In this document: positions 10,110-21,122 of the stretch, in pieces
How positions within the stretch are numbered: the stretch's first letter is position 1
Layout of the letters: each line of letters opens with the position of its first letter
Assembly (NCBI RefSeq): GCF_028769735.1
Contig: NW_026992295.1
Span: forward strand, 118,706-182,705
Length of the DNA stretch: 64,000 nt
From: Zonotrichia leucophrys gambelii
Lineage: Eukaryota > Chordata > Aves > Passeriformes > Passerellidae
Direction of reading: 5' to 3'
Position numbers and translations under genes: made by a program
The notes under the pieces: generated by a model
Told to the model about the DNA's origin: nothing
The model's database searches: none
The model's input: only the letters and a program-made list of their open reading frames with translations

Positions 10110-11910
10110 TCAGCTCTGATTTTGATAGTTTCCCAAAACTAGTGCTTGAGCGGCCTCTGCCGGTCCTCCCGTAAATCCTCCCACATGAGTATTCCCTATT
10201 AATCCCATGTTACCCCCTCTAACCAGGCATTCATTTTTCCAGTGTCCCAATTGTCGGCAAAATGCACACTGGTTTGGATCCAACCTCCCCGTGTTAGGTG
10301 CAAACCCAAATCCTCCCCGACCTCTCGCCATGCCCCTCTGTCTGCGATTAGCTCCTCCCCGACCTCGTCCCCTAATGAATTTTCCTCCTGCCCCTGTCCG
10401 TTGCATTACAGCCAGAATACTAGCTTGTTGTCTTTTTGCAGTTTCTTTTTCCCTGTTGTTGTATACCTTCCCCACTACCTCCAACATTTTATCCAAACTC
10501 CGAGTATCCTCCCCTTCCAGCTTTTGTAACTTTTTCCTAATATCCTCTTGTGATTGCCCAAAAATAATAATGCAAATTGAAGTTTCCCTGATTCATCTTC
10601 TACATCTAAATTAGTAAACTTCGGAGCCATGTCTTTTAATCGTTCCAAAAAGGTAGATGGAGATTCGTTCTTGTCCTGCTTAACCGAATGGAACTTAGAC
10701 CAATTCATAGTCTTAGGTATTCCTGTTCTAATTCCTTCCACCAACAATTCCTGATATCGTTTTACAGCCCTTATTCCTCCCGTAGAGTTTGGATCCCACC
10801 TGGGTTCCTCACTTGGCACCAACTCATCAACGGTTTCATTTAGTTGTCACAACCGAATCTCCTCACGAGCCTTTTCTCTAGTGGCTCTAATAACCATTTC
10901 CTTTTCTGTGGAATCCATTATAGTATCCAATAATACCTGTAAATCATTCCAGTCTGGATTCTGAGTTTTTATCACCATTTTAACCACCCTTTCTACTCTT
11001 TCAGGATCCTCCTGATAACTCCCAGCCGATTGTTTCCATATTACCAAGTCCCCTGGAGAGAAAGGCACCTTTATAAGTATCCTTTCTCCCTGTGGTCCCA
11101 CAGCTTCCCTTAACGGAGCAATTAACTGTGGCCCCTTCTGCCCCTTCCTTCCTTGGCGAGTCTGCCCCGCTAACGGAGTTGTTTTAACACTCTCATTCTT
11201 TTCACCATCACCATCACTATCACTCTCACTAGATCCCATTTTTATAGATATATCGGCAGGGGAGCAGGGAGCACATTAGGAGCAACCGGAACCCTCTGGG
11301 GTGCTATACAATAGGACAAATCTTCCTCGGTCGGAGGATACAAATCACGGTCCTTTCTTTCTTTACATCCAACACACTCCCTCTCATCATTTACTTCTAA
11401 AACCAAGATACCGCACTCCTTTTGCCATTCTTCTTTCCGATATAAAACGAAAAACAAATCTAAATATGGTATTTCATCCCATTTCTCATTCCTCCTTAAA
11501 AATTGCATCAAAGATTCCATTATCCCAAATTCCAGTGTACCATTCACCAGCCATCTCGCTTCCCCAATCTCATATTCAGGCCACCAACGATTGAAATAAT
11601 CTATCATTTTGCTCTTATCTAATTCTTGAGAATATCCTTCACCTTTCCATCGTTTCAATATACAACCTAATGGCGTATTTCCAGGTATTTTTTCATTGGC
11701 CTGCACTAAGGTTTTAAAAGTTTTAAAAGACATCATATTACAGCCTTTAATTTTTAATTCCACCTTTAGTCCCAATAAACCAATATACCTTCTCGCCGTC
11801 CTTCCCCAAGAAAAAAAAAACAATAGGAGGCGAATTCCGGACCTGCGTACCCTAGACGTCTTATGGCCGGAGCCTAGGCTTTTTCCATTAACCACCAAAT
11901 CCAAATCCAA
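10110..11910 (-). pseudogene. Class I ERV gag (outer ERV), multiply broken
   Basis: Gammaretrovirus-like Gag in pieces on the minus strand. A matrix-type domain is in 11,242-11,910 (Thr-Pro-Leu-Gly-Cys and Trp-Trp-Pro-Glu-Tyr segments). A linker and capsid start lie in 10,847-11,239. The capsid with an Asn-Glu-Ser-Pro-Ser-x-Phe-Leu-Glu-Arg-Leu major homology motif is in 10,475-10,822. A nucleocapsid with one CCHC knuckle (Cys-Ala-Phe-Cys...His...Cys) and Arg/Gly-rich flanks is in 10,110-10,496. Breaks are a frame change near 11,240, a stop near 10,847 and a frame change around 10,480-10,560. It is clearly older than the inserted ERVK. Confidence 0.85.
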
Positions 11911-12067
11911 TTGTCACCTTTTTCCAATATAAAGCGCCTTCGGGCTTACCTTATGCAGTTGTCCGACAGGCGCGGGGGAGTTGGGCACGAACCGATGACT
12001 CCGCCGAGAAATGCTCGGTGCCGGCTTGGAGTGGATTGAGATGCGAGCCACCCCAGCTGCCCTCGGA

Positions 12068-12085
12068 GTCCTGCCGCGGTCGCCA
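12068..12085 (-). other. Primer-binding site of the outer class I ERV
   Basis: On the minus strand TGGCGACCGCGGCAGGAC begins six bases after the LTR end. It has the expected TGG start and position. I do not assign the tRNA. Confidence 0.6.
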
Positions 12086-12091
12086 GAAAAC

Positions 12092-12546
12092 TGTTGCCCC
12101 ATTGATAAAGGACACAAAACTCGGATAAGTTTTGTGCGGCGCTTTATTGAAGGGCCCGGGGGCCTGCGGACTAACGTCCCAAAATCAGAACCCCGAAATT
12201 CACACAAGGGTGGTTTCCTTTTATATACATGCAATTCATAACAAAGTCTCCAAGAAACAGTGGCCCTTTGCCAAACTACGGACCCTTGTAATACATTCCC
12301 TAGTTCACGAGCAAAATCATAAATCTTCTACCTGTCCTATTGTATGCTGCCCCCAAACCGGTTAGTCTTCTTACTCTCCTACCCTGCTTTAATGTTTATT
12401 AAGTTCCTAAGGCTACTTGCCAAGGTTACACAGAACTCAACACATAATATCAACGGCTACAAAACTATTTTTACAAACCAATTCACACAAAACTCATAAC
12501 TAAACTATAATAAAACATTTTGCTAAATTTCATTTCTTTTCCAACA
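12092..12546 (-). repeat. 5' LTR of the outer class I ERV
   Basis: About 455 bp, reading TGTTGGAAAAG...GGGGCAACA on the minus strand, with a minus-strand AATAAA just before a GC-rich R/U5 region (near 12,150). The partner LTR must lie left of the window, so the target duplication cannot be checked. Confidence 0.75.
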
Positions 12547-12603
12547 AAAGTGTCCCCCAAGAGCTTTCCCAGACCCCCAAACATGGTATTCGAGTCACTT
12601 CCG

Positions 12604-12780
12604 GGACTACAGCTCCCATCATGCTTCGCGGCGCATGCCCAGCGCTATTCCAGTCAGGACTTCATCTCCCGTCATTCCCGGCGTTCCTCCGAGAGCCATT
12701 GCAGCTGTGCCCAGAACTCCCGTGATGCTCCGCGCCCCTTTAAATCGTATTAGACCCGTGCCTACAACTCCCATCACCGC
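12604..12780 (+). repeat. Four ~51-bp tandem units carrying ZNF143/Staf-like motifs
   Basis: Four imperfect copies of a motif close to ACTACAACTCCCATCATGC start near 12,606, 12,659, 12,711 and 12,762. Their CTCCC cores are spaced 53, 51 and 51 bp. The motif resembles the vertebrate SBS element bound by ZNF143/Staf, a common CpG-island promoter element. The stretch is CpG-rich compared with its flanks. No downstream coding exon is recognisable, so promoter activity is inference. Confidence 0.7.
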
Positions 12781-12784
12781 CTGC

Positions 12785-13075
12785 GCCCCGTTCGAGCCCC
12801 CGTCAGAGCCCCCAAGGGCCCGCCCGGACCCTGAAGGGCCCCAAATTCCCCTCCCTGACCTCCAAGGGCCCCTGTGGACCCCCAAGTGCTGCCCCGGACC
12901 CCGAACTGTCCCTCAGAATCCCTGAGTGCCCTTCCAAGTGCCCACCTGGCTCCCCTAAGTGTCCTCCAGACCCTCAAGTTCTCTCTGAATTCCCTCCCCA
13001 GACCCAAAACTGCCCCAAATGTGCCCCAGAAATGTCTCCATGGACCCCAAAGTGCTGCCCCTTGACCCTATTAGG
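12785..13075. repeat. Degenerate C-rich minisatellite
   Basis: A run of diverged ~25-30-bp units built on CCCC-AAGTG-CCCC-GGACC themes. It gives long but meaningless open frames on both strands (Gly/Arg-rich or Pro-rich). No gene is supported here. Confidence 0.65.
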
Positions 13076-13394
13076 GAAATAGTTTATAAAAATGGTGCCA
13101 AAAGGCCTACAAATATTATTAGTTACCATAAACAGGAAGAAATAAATAGCCAATAAAGCTTAATTAATTAATGAACGGTATTGTGTTTACTTTGAACTAA
13201 TGAGAAACAATTTTTTTGGTTGCTAAAATTGTATTGATTTTAAAATATAAATATAAAAATTAGGTAGCAAAATATTGAATAATAGTATCATAATTAGAAT
13301 AATTTAAACATAATTTTGTTACTTCATTAAATTTTATTTAGAAGGAAAAATGCTTAAATTTTTTTCATGTTTTGTGATGTGAGATATGGTGAGG
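13076..13394. other. AT-rich spacer
   Basis: Very AT-rich sequence without a recognisable gene, LTR end or tandem period. Confidence 0.6.
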
Positions 13395-13943
13395 TTTGGG
13401 GTGAGAAACAGCTTGTCCAAACAGGCTCAGCCTGCGAGGGGCTCATTCTTCTCCTTGCCCAGACCTCCTAAGGAGACATTCAGCATCAAGATCACTTGGG
13501 AATGCTTCTGTCAGCTCTTGTCTGAAATGAAAAGTAAAAAAATATTTCCTTGACTAAAACCAAAAATCATGAGGTGCATTTTGGAATCTCCCTCCTGAAG
13601 AGAACTCCGAACTGACTCCAATCACTGCACAAACCCTGGAGACCCAAAGACAATGGAAGGAGGACAAAGAGCTCCTGAGGCCTTTCTGTATTTTAATCAG
13701 CCCCACGCTGGATTTGGGGCTGGCTCCGGGAGCCTCGGGCACGCAGAGAAGGATGGAGAAGCTGCTCAAGGAGGCAGCAGAAAAACTCCAAGTCCCTTGG
13801 AGCATGGCTGGGCCCCACTGAGGGCAGGGAGTGCCAAAGGCTGCCCAGGGACTGCTGAGAGCAGATCCTTGAGGCCAGGATTGCAGGGAGCCAAAGGCTC
13901 TGAGCAGGGAACTGCAATGCTGAGCAAGGCCTGGGCTGGCTGG
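13395..13943. repeat. Dispersed repeat, copy 1
   Basis: This ~550-bp block matches 35,685-36,262 in the same orientation, including the shared segments ACCTCCTAAGGAGACATTCA and TTGAGGCCAGGATTGCAGGG (with small changes). Identity ends abruptly at 13,943, where an LTR-like sequence begins. The family was not identified. Because both copies are in direct orientation it is not part of the inverted duplication. Confidence 0.75.
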
Positions 13944-13946
13944 GTT

Positions 13947-14449
13947 TGTCGGGGCACCAGGGTAGCTATAGATCCAATGGCGTCAGGAACCCACGTCTGA
14001 AGAGAGGAACCCACTTGCCGCGGCAAAAAGTCCAAATATGGACAACACTGGACAAATCCAGACCAGCTTTTTTATTTATTAGTACATCAGCCTCAGAACA
14101 TTGTTAGATGATAACAGCTTGCTGGCCTAGAGGAAAATGCCCCCGAAGGTGGGATAAAACGGAATGACATAAAATCATCTCAGTTTAGATTTCAGCCAAT
14201 CACACCAAAACAAGACATATTGACAAGCTTTCCATCCAACCTTATAAAACATATGTAATCGTAGTTAAAACAAAGGCTATTTCATAAGAAACAAAGAACA
14301 GAGCTCTATTCACAGTAACCTTCTAAAAATATACATTAAATAAACTTGTTGCCATCCTAAAACCAAACCTACAAAGTCTTATTGTTATTTGTCACGTCTT
14401 CAACTTGGGAAACTTTTCTGCTTGCTTGGGAAACTTTCCTGCTGTAACA
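13947..14449 (-). mobile_element. LTR-like sequence (possible solo LTR)
   Basis: Reads TGTTACAGCAGG... to ...CCCCGACA on the minus strand, with minus-strand AATAAA signals in the TTTATTTATT run near 14,070-14,080. The left edge coincides with the end of shared sequence against 35,685-36,262, which supports an insertion boundary. I found no clean target duplication, so the right edge is approximate. Confidence 0.5.
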
Positions 14450-14739
14450 GAAGTTCGGGCCCACATCCTGAGGCCTAAATACTCTTTTTTAACCATTTCC
14501 TAAAAACCCTCTGACTTTATGGATTCCCACACCACCAAGAATGCAGCCCCTCATTGACACAGTCTGTGGCCAAAGAGAAGGTGGAGAGAAGCAAAATGAG
14601 AAATGGCACAAACATTGGCATATCTTTGTGTAGAAGATTAAGAAACTAAAACACAGACAAAAATTTTCAAACTGAAAAACAACAAGAATTATCAAAGATA
14701 ACTTTTATTACAAGTGATTTGTAGAAATTGGCCAGCAGT

Positions 14740-15672
14740 TTAATGTTTCTGATACCAACCAGTCATCAGTCTCCACACTGCAGCCTTGAGCTCCCGGTTC
14801 CTCAGGCTGTAGATGAGCGGGTTCAGGGCTGGAGGCACCACCGAGTACAGAACTGACAGGGCCAGATCCAGGGATGGGGAGGACATGGAGGGAGACTTCA
14901 AGTACAAAGAAGTACCAGTGCTGATGAACACGGTGACCATGGCGAGGTGAGGGAGGCAGGTGGAAAAGGCTTTGTGCCGTCCCTGCTCAGAGGGGATCCT
15001 CAGCACAGCCCTGAAGATCTGCACATAGGAGAAAACAATGAACACAAAACTGCCAAATGATAAGCAGGCACTAATAACAATGAGCCCATATTCCCTGAGG
15101 AAGGATTTGGAGCAGGAGAGCTTGAGGATCTGTGGGATTTCACAGAAGAACTGGCGCAGGGCATTGCCATGGCACAGGGGCAGGGAAAATGTATTAGCTG
15201 TGAGCAGAAGAGCAGTGAAAAAGCCACTGACCCAGGCAGCTGCTGCCATGTGGGCACAAGCTCTGCTGCCCAGGAGGGTCCCGTAGTGCAGGGGTTTGCA
15301 GATGGACACGTAGCGGTCGTAGCACATGATGGTCAGCAGATAAAACTCTGCTCCAATGAAGAACATAAAGAAAAACAGCTGAGCAGCACATCCTGTGTAG
15401 GAGATGTTCCTGGTGTCCCAGAGGGAATTGTGCATGGCTTTGGGGACAGTGGTGCAGATGGAGCCCAGGTCGCTGAGGGCCAGGTTGAGCAGGAAGAAGA
15501 ACATGGGCGTGTGCAGGTGGTGGCCGCAGGCTACGGCGCTGATGATGAGGCCGTTGCCCAGGAGGGCAGCCAGGGAGATGCCCAGCAAGAGGCAGAAGTG
15601 CAGGAGCTGCAGCTGCCGCGTGTCTGCCAATGCCAGCAGGAGGAAGTGCCTGATGGAGCTGCTGTTGGACAT
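14740..15672 (-). CDS. Olfactory receptor, OR14-like (intact)
   Basis: A complete 310-residue single-exon receptor frame. It is a class A GPCR of the plasma membrane of olfactory cilia, expected to bind odorants and signal through Golf. Family marks are an N-glycosylation site near the N-terminus (Asn-Ser-Ser), a Gly-Asn motif in TM1, Pro-Met-Phe-Phe-Phe-Leu in TM2, Met-Cys-Tyr-Asp-Arg-Tyr-Val-Ser-Ile-Cys at the end of TM3, Lys-Ala-Phe-Ser-Thr-Cys before TM6 and Pro-Leu-Ile-Tyr-Ser-Leu-Arg-Asn in TM7. It resembles the bird-expanded gamma-c (OR14) group. A splice acceptor (minus strand CTCCATGAACAG) lies just upstream, and a matching 5' exon is at 17,194-17,530. A minus-strand AATAAA is at 14,704-14,709. 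Its inverted partner at 44,277-45,202 is frameshifted. The exact orthologue is uncertain. Confidence 0.93.
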   Translation of the reverse strand: MSNSSSIRHFLLLALADTRQLQLLHFCLLLGISLAALLGNGLIISAVACGHHLHTPMFFFLLNLALSDLGSICTTVPKAMHNSLWDTRNISYTGCAAQLFFFMFFIGAEFYLLTIMCYDRYVSICKPLHYGTLLGSRACAHMAAAAWVSGFFTALLLTANTFSLPLCHGNALRQFFCEIPQILKLSCSKSFLREYGLIVISACLSFGSFVFIVFSYVQIFRAVLRIPSEQGRHKAFSTCLPHLAMVTVFISTGTSLYLKSPSMSSPSLDLALSVLYSVVPPALNPLIYSLRNRELKAAVWRLMTGWYQKH

Positions 15673-17193
15673 TTGCTCTGGCTGGCCAGGGGAACCTGTT
15701 CATGGAGAAAAACAGTGAAGAGTTAAAGGAGACACCTGTAACCAAAATCAAAGCCTTTTCCCATACACCCTACCCTGGAACACACAGGTGGTGTTTATTA
15801 TTTTCAAGTTCTGATGGTTTCTTTATAAGTTCCCCCATGTCTTTCCTGGTTGTCTTGGATATCAGAAACCCTCAGCATTTTTCCTGCAGTTAGGGAGAAC
15901 AGAGCAAGATATGAGAAGCAAAGTGATCAGTGGAGAGTGAGGGGAGATGGTGTGTCATTCTGACCTGTTCAGAGTTTTTCTGAGCTTTAAACTTTCTCAG
16001 ATGGAGAGTGATCACCTTCCCATGCTTCCCCTAAAATGTCACCATGTACTGCTGAGAGCAGATGGATCGACAACAGCCCAGCTCCACATTTGCAGCCAAG
16101 GGCTCATGTTGCTGATTTCACAAACCCAGCAGCATTTTTTGTGTCACAATACCTCTGCCTTTCCCCATCAATCTTTTAATTCAGAGATGATCTAGGACAG
16201 GTTTGCATCTGGGATTGAAGCTCCCAGCTTGGACTGAAATGTCTGGGACACTTCCAAGTGTCCTTTGGATGGCATTGGATGGAGGGAGATGCAGCTCCTT
16301 CCCTGGCTGCACTGACAGCATTGCCCAGAGCCGGGCACTGGGGACAGCGTCACCCTGAGCCAGCTGTGCCCCCTGCCAGAGCCCCCAGGGCCGAGCAGCT
16401 GCTCCCAGCCCTGTGCTCTGCAGAGGGAACTGGGCCTGGAGCTGCAGAGCTGCCCCACGGCTCTGCTGCAGCTCTGCCTGCACAGGAGGGGCTGCACGCC
16501 TTGGAGCCCCGGCCCTGAGGGCAGAGGCTGGGCTGGGGGCATGGAAGGGAGGGGGCTTGTTCAGAGGGAGGGGCTGCACTGGAGGGGATCCTGTGGGCAT
16601 CTCTAAACTCTCCCTGCCACAGCATTGCTGGGTTTTGTTTTCTCTCATTGCCTGCTCTTCTCTCTGCTTCCTGGAGATTTTCCTCCTGCAGGTGTTTCCC
16701 TGTGCCTGATCTCTCCCTGCCAGCACTCACAGACCCCAAATCTCTTTGCACTCTCCTTGGCCTGACAGAACCCTGCCTGTTTGCAGGGCACTGGCTGGGG
16801 GCAGGTTCTGTTTGCAGCCTGGAGAAAGGACAGCTCAGACTGAGCCTGATGGCTCCAGCAATAGTGATCCTGGTCTGTCCATGGGCAGAGTAGCGGAAAG
16901 CACATTAGGGATCTTCTGTGAACCTATTGATTACTAAAAGTAACAGTTTCAGATCTCTCAGGCACTTTTGAAAATTCATAATTAATAATCAACCACTAAT
17001 ATTTATCCCTCCCTCCCTCCCTGCCATGCTCCAATAGTTGGAAACTGAATGCCGGGTCTTTGTAAATATCCTCATTTTTATCAAAATCATTGTCTTGGTA
17101 ATATTCTACAACTGATCAGAACACCTCAGCATGTCAGAACTTCATGAGCATTTCACCTCCCCTGCACCCCAAACACTTAAGAGTTGTACTCAC

Positions 17194-17530
17194 AGGGTCT
17201 GTAGGCATTGGGTTGTTCCAGCTGCAGGAGATGGCTCCAGGAGCTGTCCTGCAGCCAGAGGTTCCTGTGCCAAGGGCTGGCAGTGATTCTGCCCCAGGCA
17301 CTTCTCAGCACCTTCCCAGCCCTGACTGATTGAAGCTCTCTGTGCCTCTGTGCTGTGCCCGGGATGGCTGCAGGCAGTGCCCTTGCCCTGCTGGGCTGGA
17401 GAAAAGCTGCTCATCAAGAGAAATGTGCTTTTGAAGCTCTTCTTGGTTACCAGGAGCTGCCTCTGTGCCAGGAGCCCAGCCCAGCTCAGCAGCACAGACA
17501 CAGCACAAGGACTTTAATGAGCCTCTGGGG
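17194..17530 (-). other. Putative 5' non-coding exon of the left OR gene
   Basis: The minus strand ends ...CAGACCCT followed by GTGAGTAC (17,186-17,193), a strong splice donor. The same block and donor occur in the inverted arm (43,140-43,468), also upstream of an OR coding exon with an AG acceptor. OR genes commonly have one or more 5' non-coding exons. The exon start is not defined. Confidence 0.5.
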
Positions 17531-17979
17531 CTTTGTGCTCAGGCCCTCACCATCAGTCCCTGAGAGGGAGCTGAAGAAACCCCTCCAGAACTCCAAGTCA
17601 GAATCCAACTCCAAACTTTCTTGGACTTTTAATGGGTCTCACTGAGGGACATGACTGAAAAAGTGTCCCCAGGCTGCAGGCAGAGCAGAGAACTGCAGGC
17701 AGTGATGACAGGTGGGGACAAAGAGAAGCCAAGTCTTGGTGCCCTGGGGCACAGCAGGGTCTGTGCCACCAAGGGCTGGGAGGAGACACCTTGTCCTGAG
17801 GCCCTGGGGCCTCCTGGCACAGCCCCAGCCAGGCTGGGCACTGTCAGCCCCTTGTCCTGCCCTCAGCATCCCCCCCAGCCCACATCCCAGTGGCCTCAAG
17901 GATCTGCTGGAAGGAGTCCCTGGGGAGCCTTGCTCAGCAATGGCCCTGGGGGCTCCTGAATGCTCCCTGCAGGGACTGC

Positions 17980-18430
17980 AGGTTTTTCAAAGAACTTTGG
18001 GTTTGGCTTTTGCCTTGGAGTCTCTGAGAGCTTTGTGCAATCATGGCCTCCAATTATCTGCTTTAATTAGTCCCTGGAGAGGCTTTGTCAGTAACAACAC
18101 TCATTGGGGCTCGTTACTACTTCAGGGTACTTCAGTTATTTTAAAGTACTTGGTGTTTCCCTTTTGATAAAAACTCTGTGATAAGTTTATGCAATCATGG
18201 CCTCAATTATCTGCTTTAATGAGTCCTTAGAGAGCTTTGTACTGACACTCAGTAGGGCTCATTAACACCTTGAGATACTCAAGGTTTTTAATGTACTTTA
18301 TGGATTTAAGAATACTTTTAGGTACTTTTAAGGTGTTTCCTTCCCACACTGACTATCTGAGAGGTTTTTGTGCTTTCCTGGCCTCCCGTTCTCTCCTCCA
18401 AGCAGTCCATAAGGAGCCTGTGTTGGGTAT
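17980..18430. repeat. ~150-bp tandem repeat (left arm)
   Basis: Two to three units share TGCAATCATGGCCTC..ATTATCTGCTTTAAT and GGGGCTC-ATTA segments. The core word TGCAATCATGG recurs at about 18,039 and 18,190 (period ~151). The matching block in the right arm is 42,180-42,650. Confidence 0.7.
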
Positions 18431-18544
18431 CCTCCCCCTTTCTGTTTTACAGCAAAGATGGAACTGGAAGAATTTTTCAAGACTTTCAAAAAGCATCCAA
18501 AACACATGGGAAAATTAACAATACAAGAACAACCACTAAGGGAG

Positions 18545-18905
18545 TTAAATGTCCTGTTTTAGCTAGACATCATCCAACCTTTTAGTCCCTTGGATTGGAA
18601 GAGTTTATTGAACCAGTCTTTGTTTTCCACTTGAAGCTTCTTGAACCCTTCCTTCAATACTTGAATGCTCTTTTGGATTGACTCGCTGTGGCTGGAGAGG
18701 TTCATGCAACACATGCCCTCAGAGTCTACACAGCCATGCCCATGTGCTCAGAGTAAAAAGTTTATCGCTGTTCTGCAAGGTGGCATGTCTGATGGTCTCT
18801 ATGTCTGAGAGCAGGCCACTCAGTGTGAGGGAGGTAGCATTGGTTTGCTCACTTAACAGGCACCCAAGATGGTCTGATTGTCCAAAAGCTTTAGCTGCAG
18901 CCACC
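18545..18905 (-). pseudogene. ERVK env transmembrane fragment (left arm)
   Basis: The minus strand encodes part of a retroviral TM ectodomain, with a Leu-Gln-Asn segment at the start of the immunosuppressive-type helix, then a degraded disulphide region and a heptad-like tail. It is the inverted copy of 41,740-42,090, where the Cys-x6-Cys-Cys motif is clearer. It abuts a gag fragment with pol missing, and the same junction occurs in both arms. Broken by stops. Confidence 0.7.
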
Positions 18906-18928
18906 CAAGGCAGTCCAAATTGGGGGTG

Positions 18929-20170
18929 CTACCAGTCCAATACCTGGATTGAAGCTTTCAAAGCCATCTCTTTGATATCACCCAATACTTTTCTGGGGAT
19001 ACTTGCTGCTTGATCATCTGGTAGGCTGTGTTGTCCCTCTCCAGATAGATGGTTGATTGTCAATTCTGCCCTTGCCTCATTATTAACATAGTCATTGCTA
19101 TTAATTGATTTAGTATACACTTCCATCCCCTTTCCATCCCCCTTCCCACAGGGTGTATTCTGCAGGTGACAACAACATGGTCATAATATATTTTAAATCA
19201 TAGGAGGTTGAGACATATGCTGTAAACATGGCACTCATTAGGCCATTAAAACAAGGTAAGTCCTTCCTATGATCTTTAGCTGCCCTGCATAGATCCTTGA
19301 TTTCCCCTCAAACCGGTGGCTGATACCTGGGATTCTGCCCCCTTCTTTCATAACATGCGGGGGCAACGAGGAGTTTTTAGACTATTTGCCAGTCTCCTTT
19401 CTTAAGTGTTTCTTTCCAAATCCTTTCCTAGGGATCTTCTGTGGTTGAGGGGCAAGGTGGCTCTGGGGAATTGAAACTCTGTTCTGGGGAGGAAGAATAA
19501 CTTGGAACAGAAACATTTGGATTAGAAATAGTGTGACAGCTGGCCTTAATATACTTGACCATGTGGGTTATATTGTTGCCAGACAGTGAGGCAAAGGGCA
19601 CTGCATTTTGTCAGGGGTTGGGAGGAAAGGCCTTGATTTAGGATGGCCGACTTCAAGGGTGGAGTTCTGGAGGTATTGACAGTGGATAGACCGTGGGGGT
19701 GTGACCCGCAGTTGTGGGGGTGGAGTCCGGAGGTTCGTTCAGGGCGGAAGAGAAGGTTGTGGTAGCAGGAAGTGGAGGACCCAAGATGGAGGCAGGATGG
19801 TCGGGCTCCGAAGCCACATTCAGGCTCCTTCCATCTTGAGTCTCCAGGGCATGATGCTCCAAGACCGCGTGGCCATTGCCATCTTGGACCATCGTGGAAG
19901 GTCTGAGAAAGGCAGGTTTGAGCGGAGGTCCTGAGTTTGGAGTGACTCAGGGTGGTGTGGAAGATGGGGAGCATTTGGGATGCAGTGGGGTCCGTTTTGA
20001 TGAAAAATTGTACAGTTTAACTCCCATTGAATCCCAGAATTCAGTGGTATGAATTTCATCAGCAGAGGCATGTGGAAAATTTTTAATGATCCACCTCATA
20101 ATTGATTTTAATTTGTTCTTTGAAAATACTTTGTCATGATCAGTGAGAATTAAAGCATGCATATATGCTC
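18929..20170 (-). pseudogene. ERVK gag fragments (left arm)
   Basis: Two pieces match the Gag of the young provirus at 5,837-7,705. A matrix-like part is near 19,950-20,162 (Lys-x-x-x-Arg-Trp-x-x-x-Asn-Phe-Pro and Asp-Glu-Ile-His motifs). A capsid-like part is near 18,929-19,090 (Leu-x-Gly-Glu-Gly-Gln followed by Ala-x-Ile-Pro). Between them is a degraded Pro/Ser-rich region. Multiple stops and frame changes. Confidence 0.7.
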
Positions 20171-20499
20171 CTTTCTACTTTGGACATCTGGCTGCCCATT
20201 TTTCTCTTTCTCTGCCTAATGTGGAAGAGCCACCAGAACACCCCAAATCAATTATTGGAGGTGGGTGCATATTGTAAAAACACAGTGGCAAAATGGGCAA
20301 TAAATGTCTTGCATTTCCCCAAACCCACTTGCAGTCTATGCAGGTGAAACCATTGTTGTCCCTGCTGATCCTTGGCAAGGTTCCTGAAGTAAGGATGAAT
20401 CCACCAGGCCTGGCACAATTCAAAATTCTGGGGAGCACTGACCTATCCATCAGCTAACCCCAGCTGACGTGACTGACACAGGGAGCCCTGAATGTCATG

Positions 20500-20517
20500 G
20501 TCCCTGTTCAGGCACCA
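20500..20517 (-). other. tRNA-Lys-type primer-binding site (left arm)
   Basis: The minus strand reads TGGTGCCTGAACAGGGAC, two bases after the LTR end. It is close to the classic tRNA-Lys primer site, as is its right-arm partner at 40,390-40,407. Confidence 0.75.
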
Positions 20518-20519
20518 AA

Positions 20520-20954
20520 TGTCCCAACGAGGGTGGCTGCGACAAACCTCTCTGGTTCCCTGACTTCAGGGCGAGGGTGGTGAAAATGAAAAGGAGCAGG
20601 ATCAATGGAGTTGTTTAAAAGGAACTTTAATAACAGGGTGAAAAACAATAAACATGGAGTAGTCACTAACAGTATGAGGGGCAGGATCCAAAGACCTGAG
20701 ACAAAGGGGAAGCGACAACCTGTACACTTGGGGGTAGAACACTCTAGAACAATAACCCTATAGGGGAAACAAGTAACCAATAGGGGAGTAGAACTTGGAG
20801 AAGTTAGCATAGCAACACTAAATGCTTATTTAGGGGAACTCTCAAACTCACCCTAAGTTAAACAAATGATTCCAGAGCTTGAAACCTCACGCCCAATCTT
20901 TTTGGGGTAAAATGTGGCTGACTATGAGTTACAGCTGGGCTAAATCCCATGCCA
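20520..20954 (-). repeat. ERVK LTR (left arm)
   Basis: About 435 bp, inverted relative to the LTR at 39,953-40,387. The CACCCTGTTATTAAAGTTCC segment is shared (ATTAAA as likely polyadenylation signal). The outer end adjoins the minisatellite. Element order is LTR, PBS, gag, env, with no 3' LTR recognised. Confidence 0.75.
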
Positions 20955-21122
20955 CTGATTTGCACTGGTCCCTTGGGACCATGCAGCCCGACAGAGCCAC
21001 AAAGATGTCCTTGGTTCCACAAGGCTCTACAGTGTGATAATGGTCCCTTGGATCCATGGTGCTCTGCAGTGTTACAATGGCCCCTCCATTTGACAAGGCT
21101 CCCAAATGTCACATTGGTTTCC
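20955..21122 (-). repeat. 37-38-bp minisatellite, array A
   Basis: Short array of units with consensus near CCATTGTGACACTGTGGGGCCTCATGGAACCAAGGGG, here in reverse orientation. Mirror array at 39,785-39,940. Confidence 0.75.

Noticed and set aside
12774..13007. A Gly/Arg-rich coding frame on the minus strand
   Set aside because: It is a translation of the C-rich minisatellite at 12,785-13,075.
15194..15751. 185-codon frames overlapping the intact OR on both strands
   Set aside because: They are shadow frames of the GC-rich receptor exon and show no family motif.
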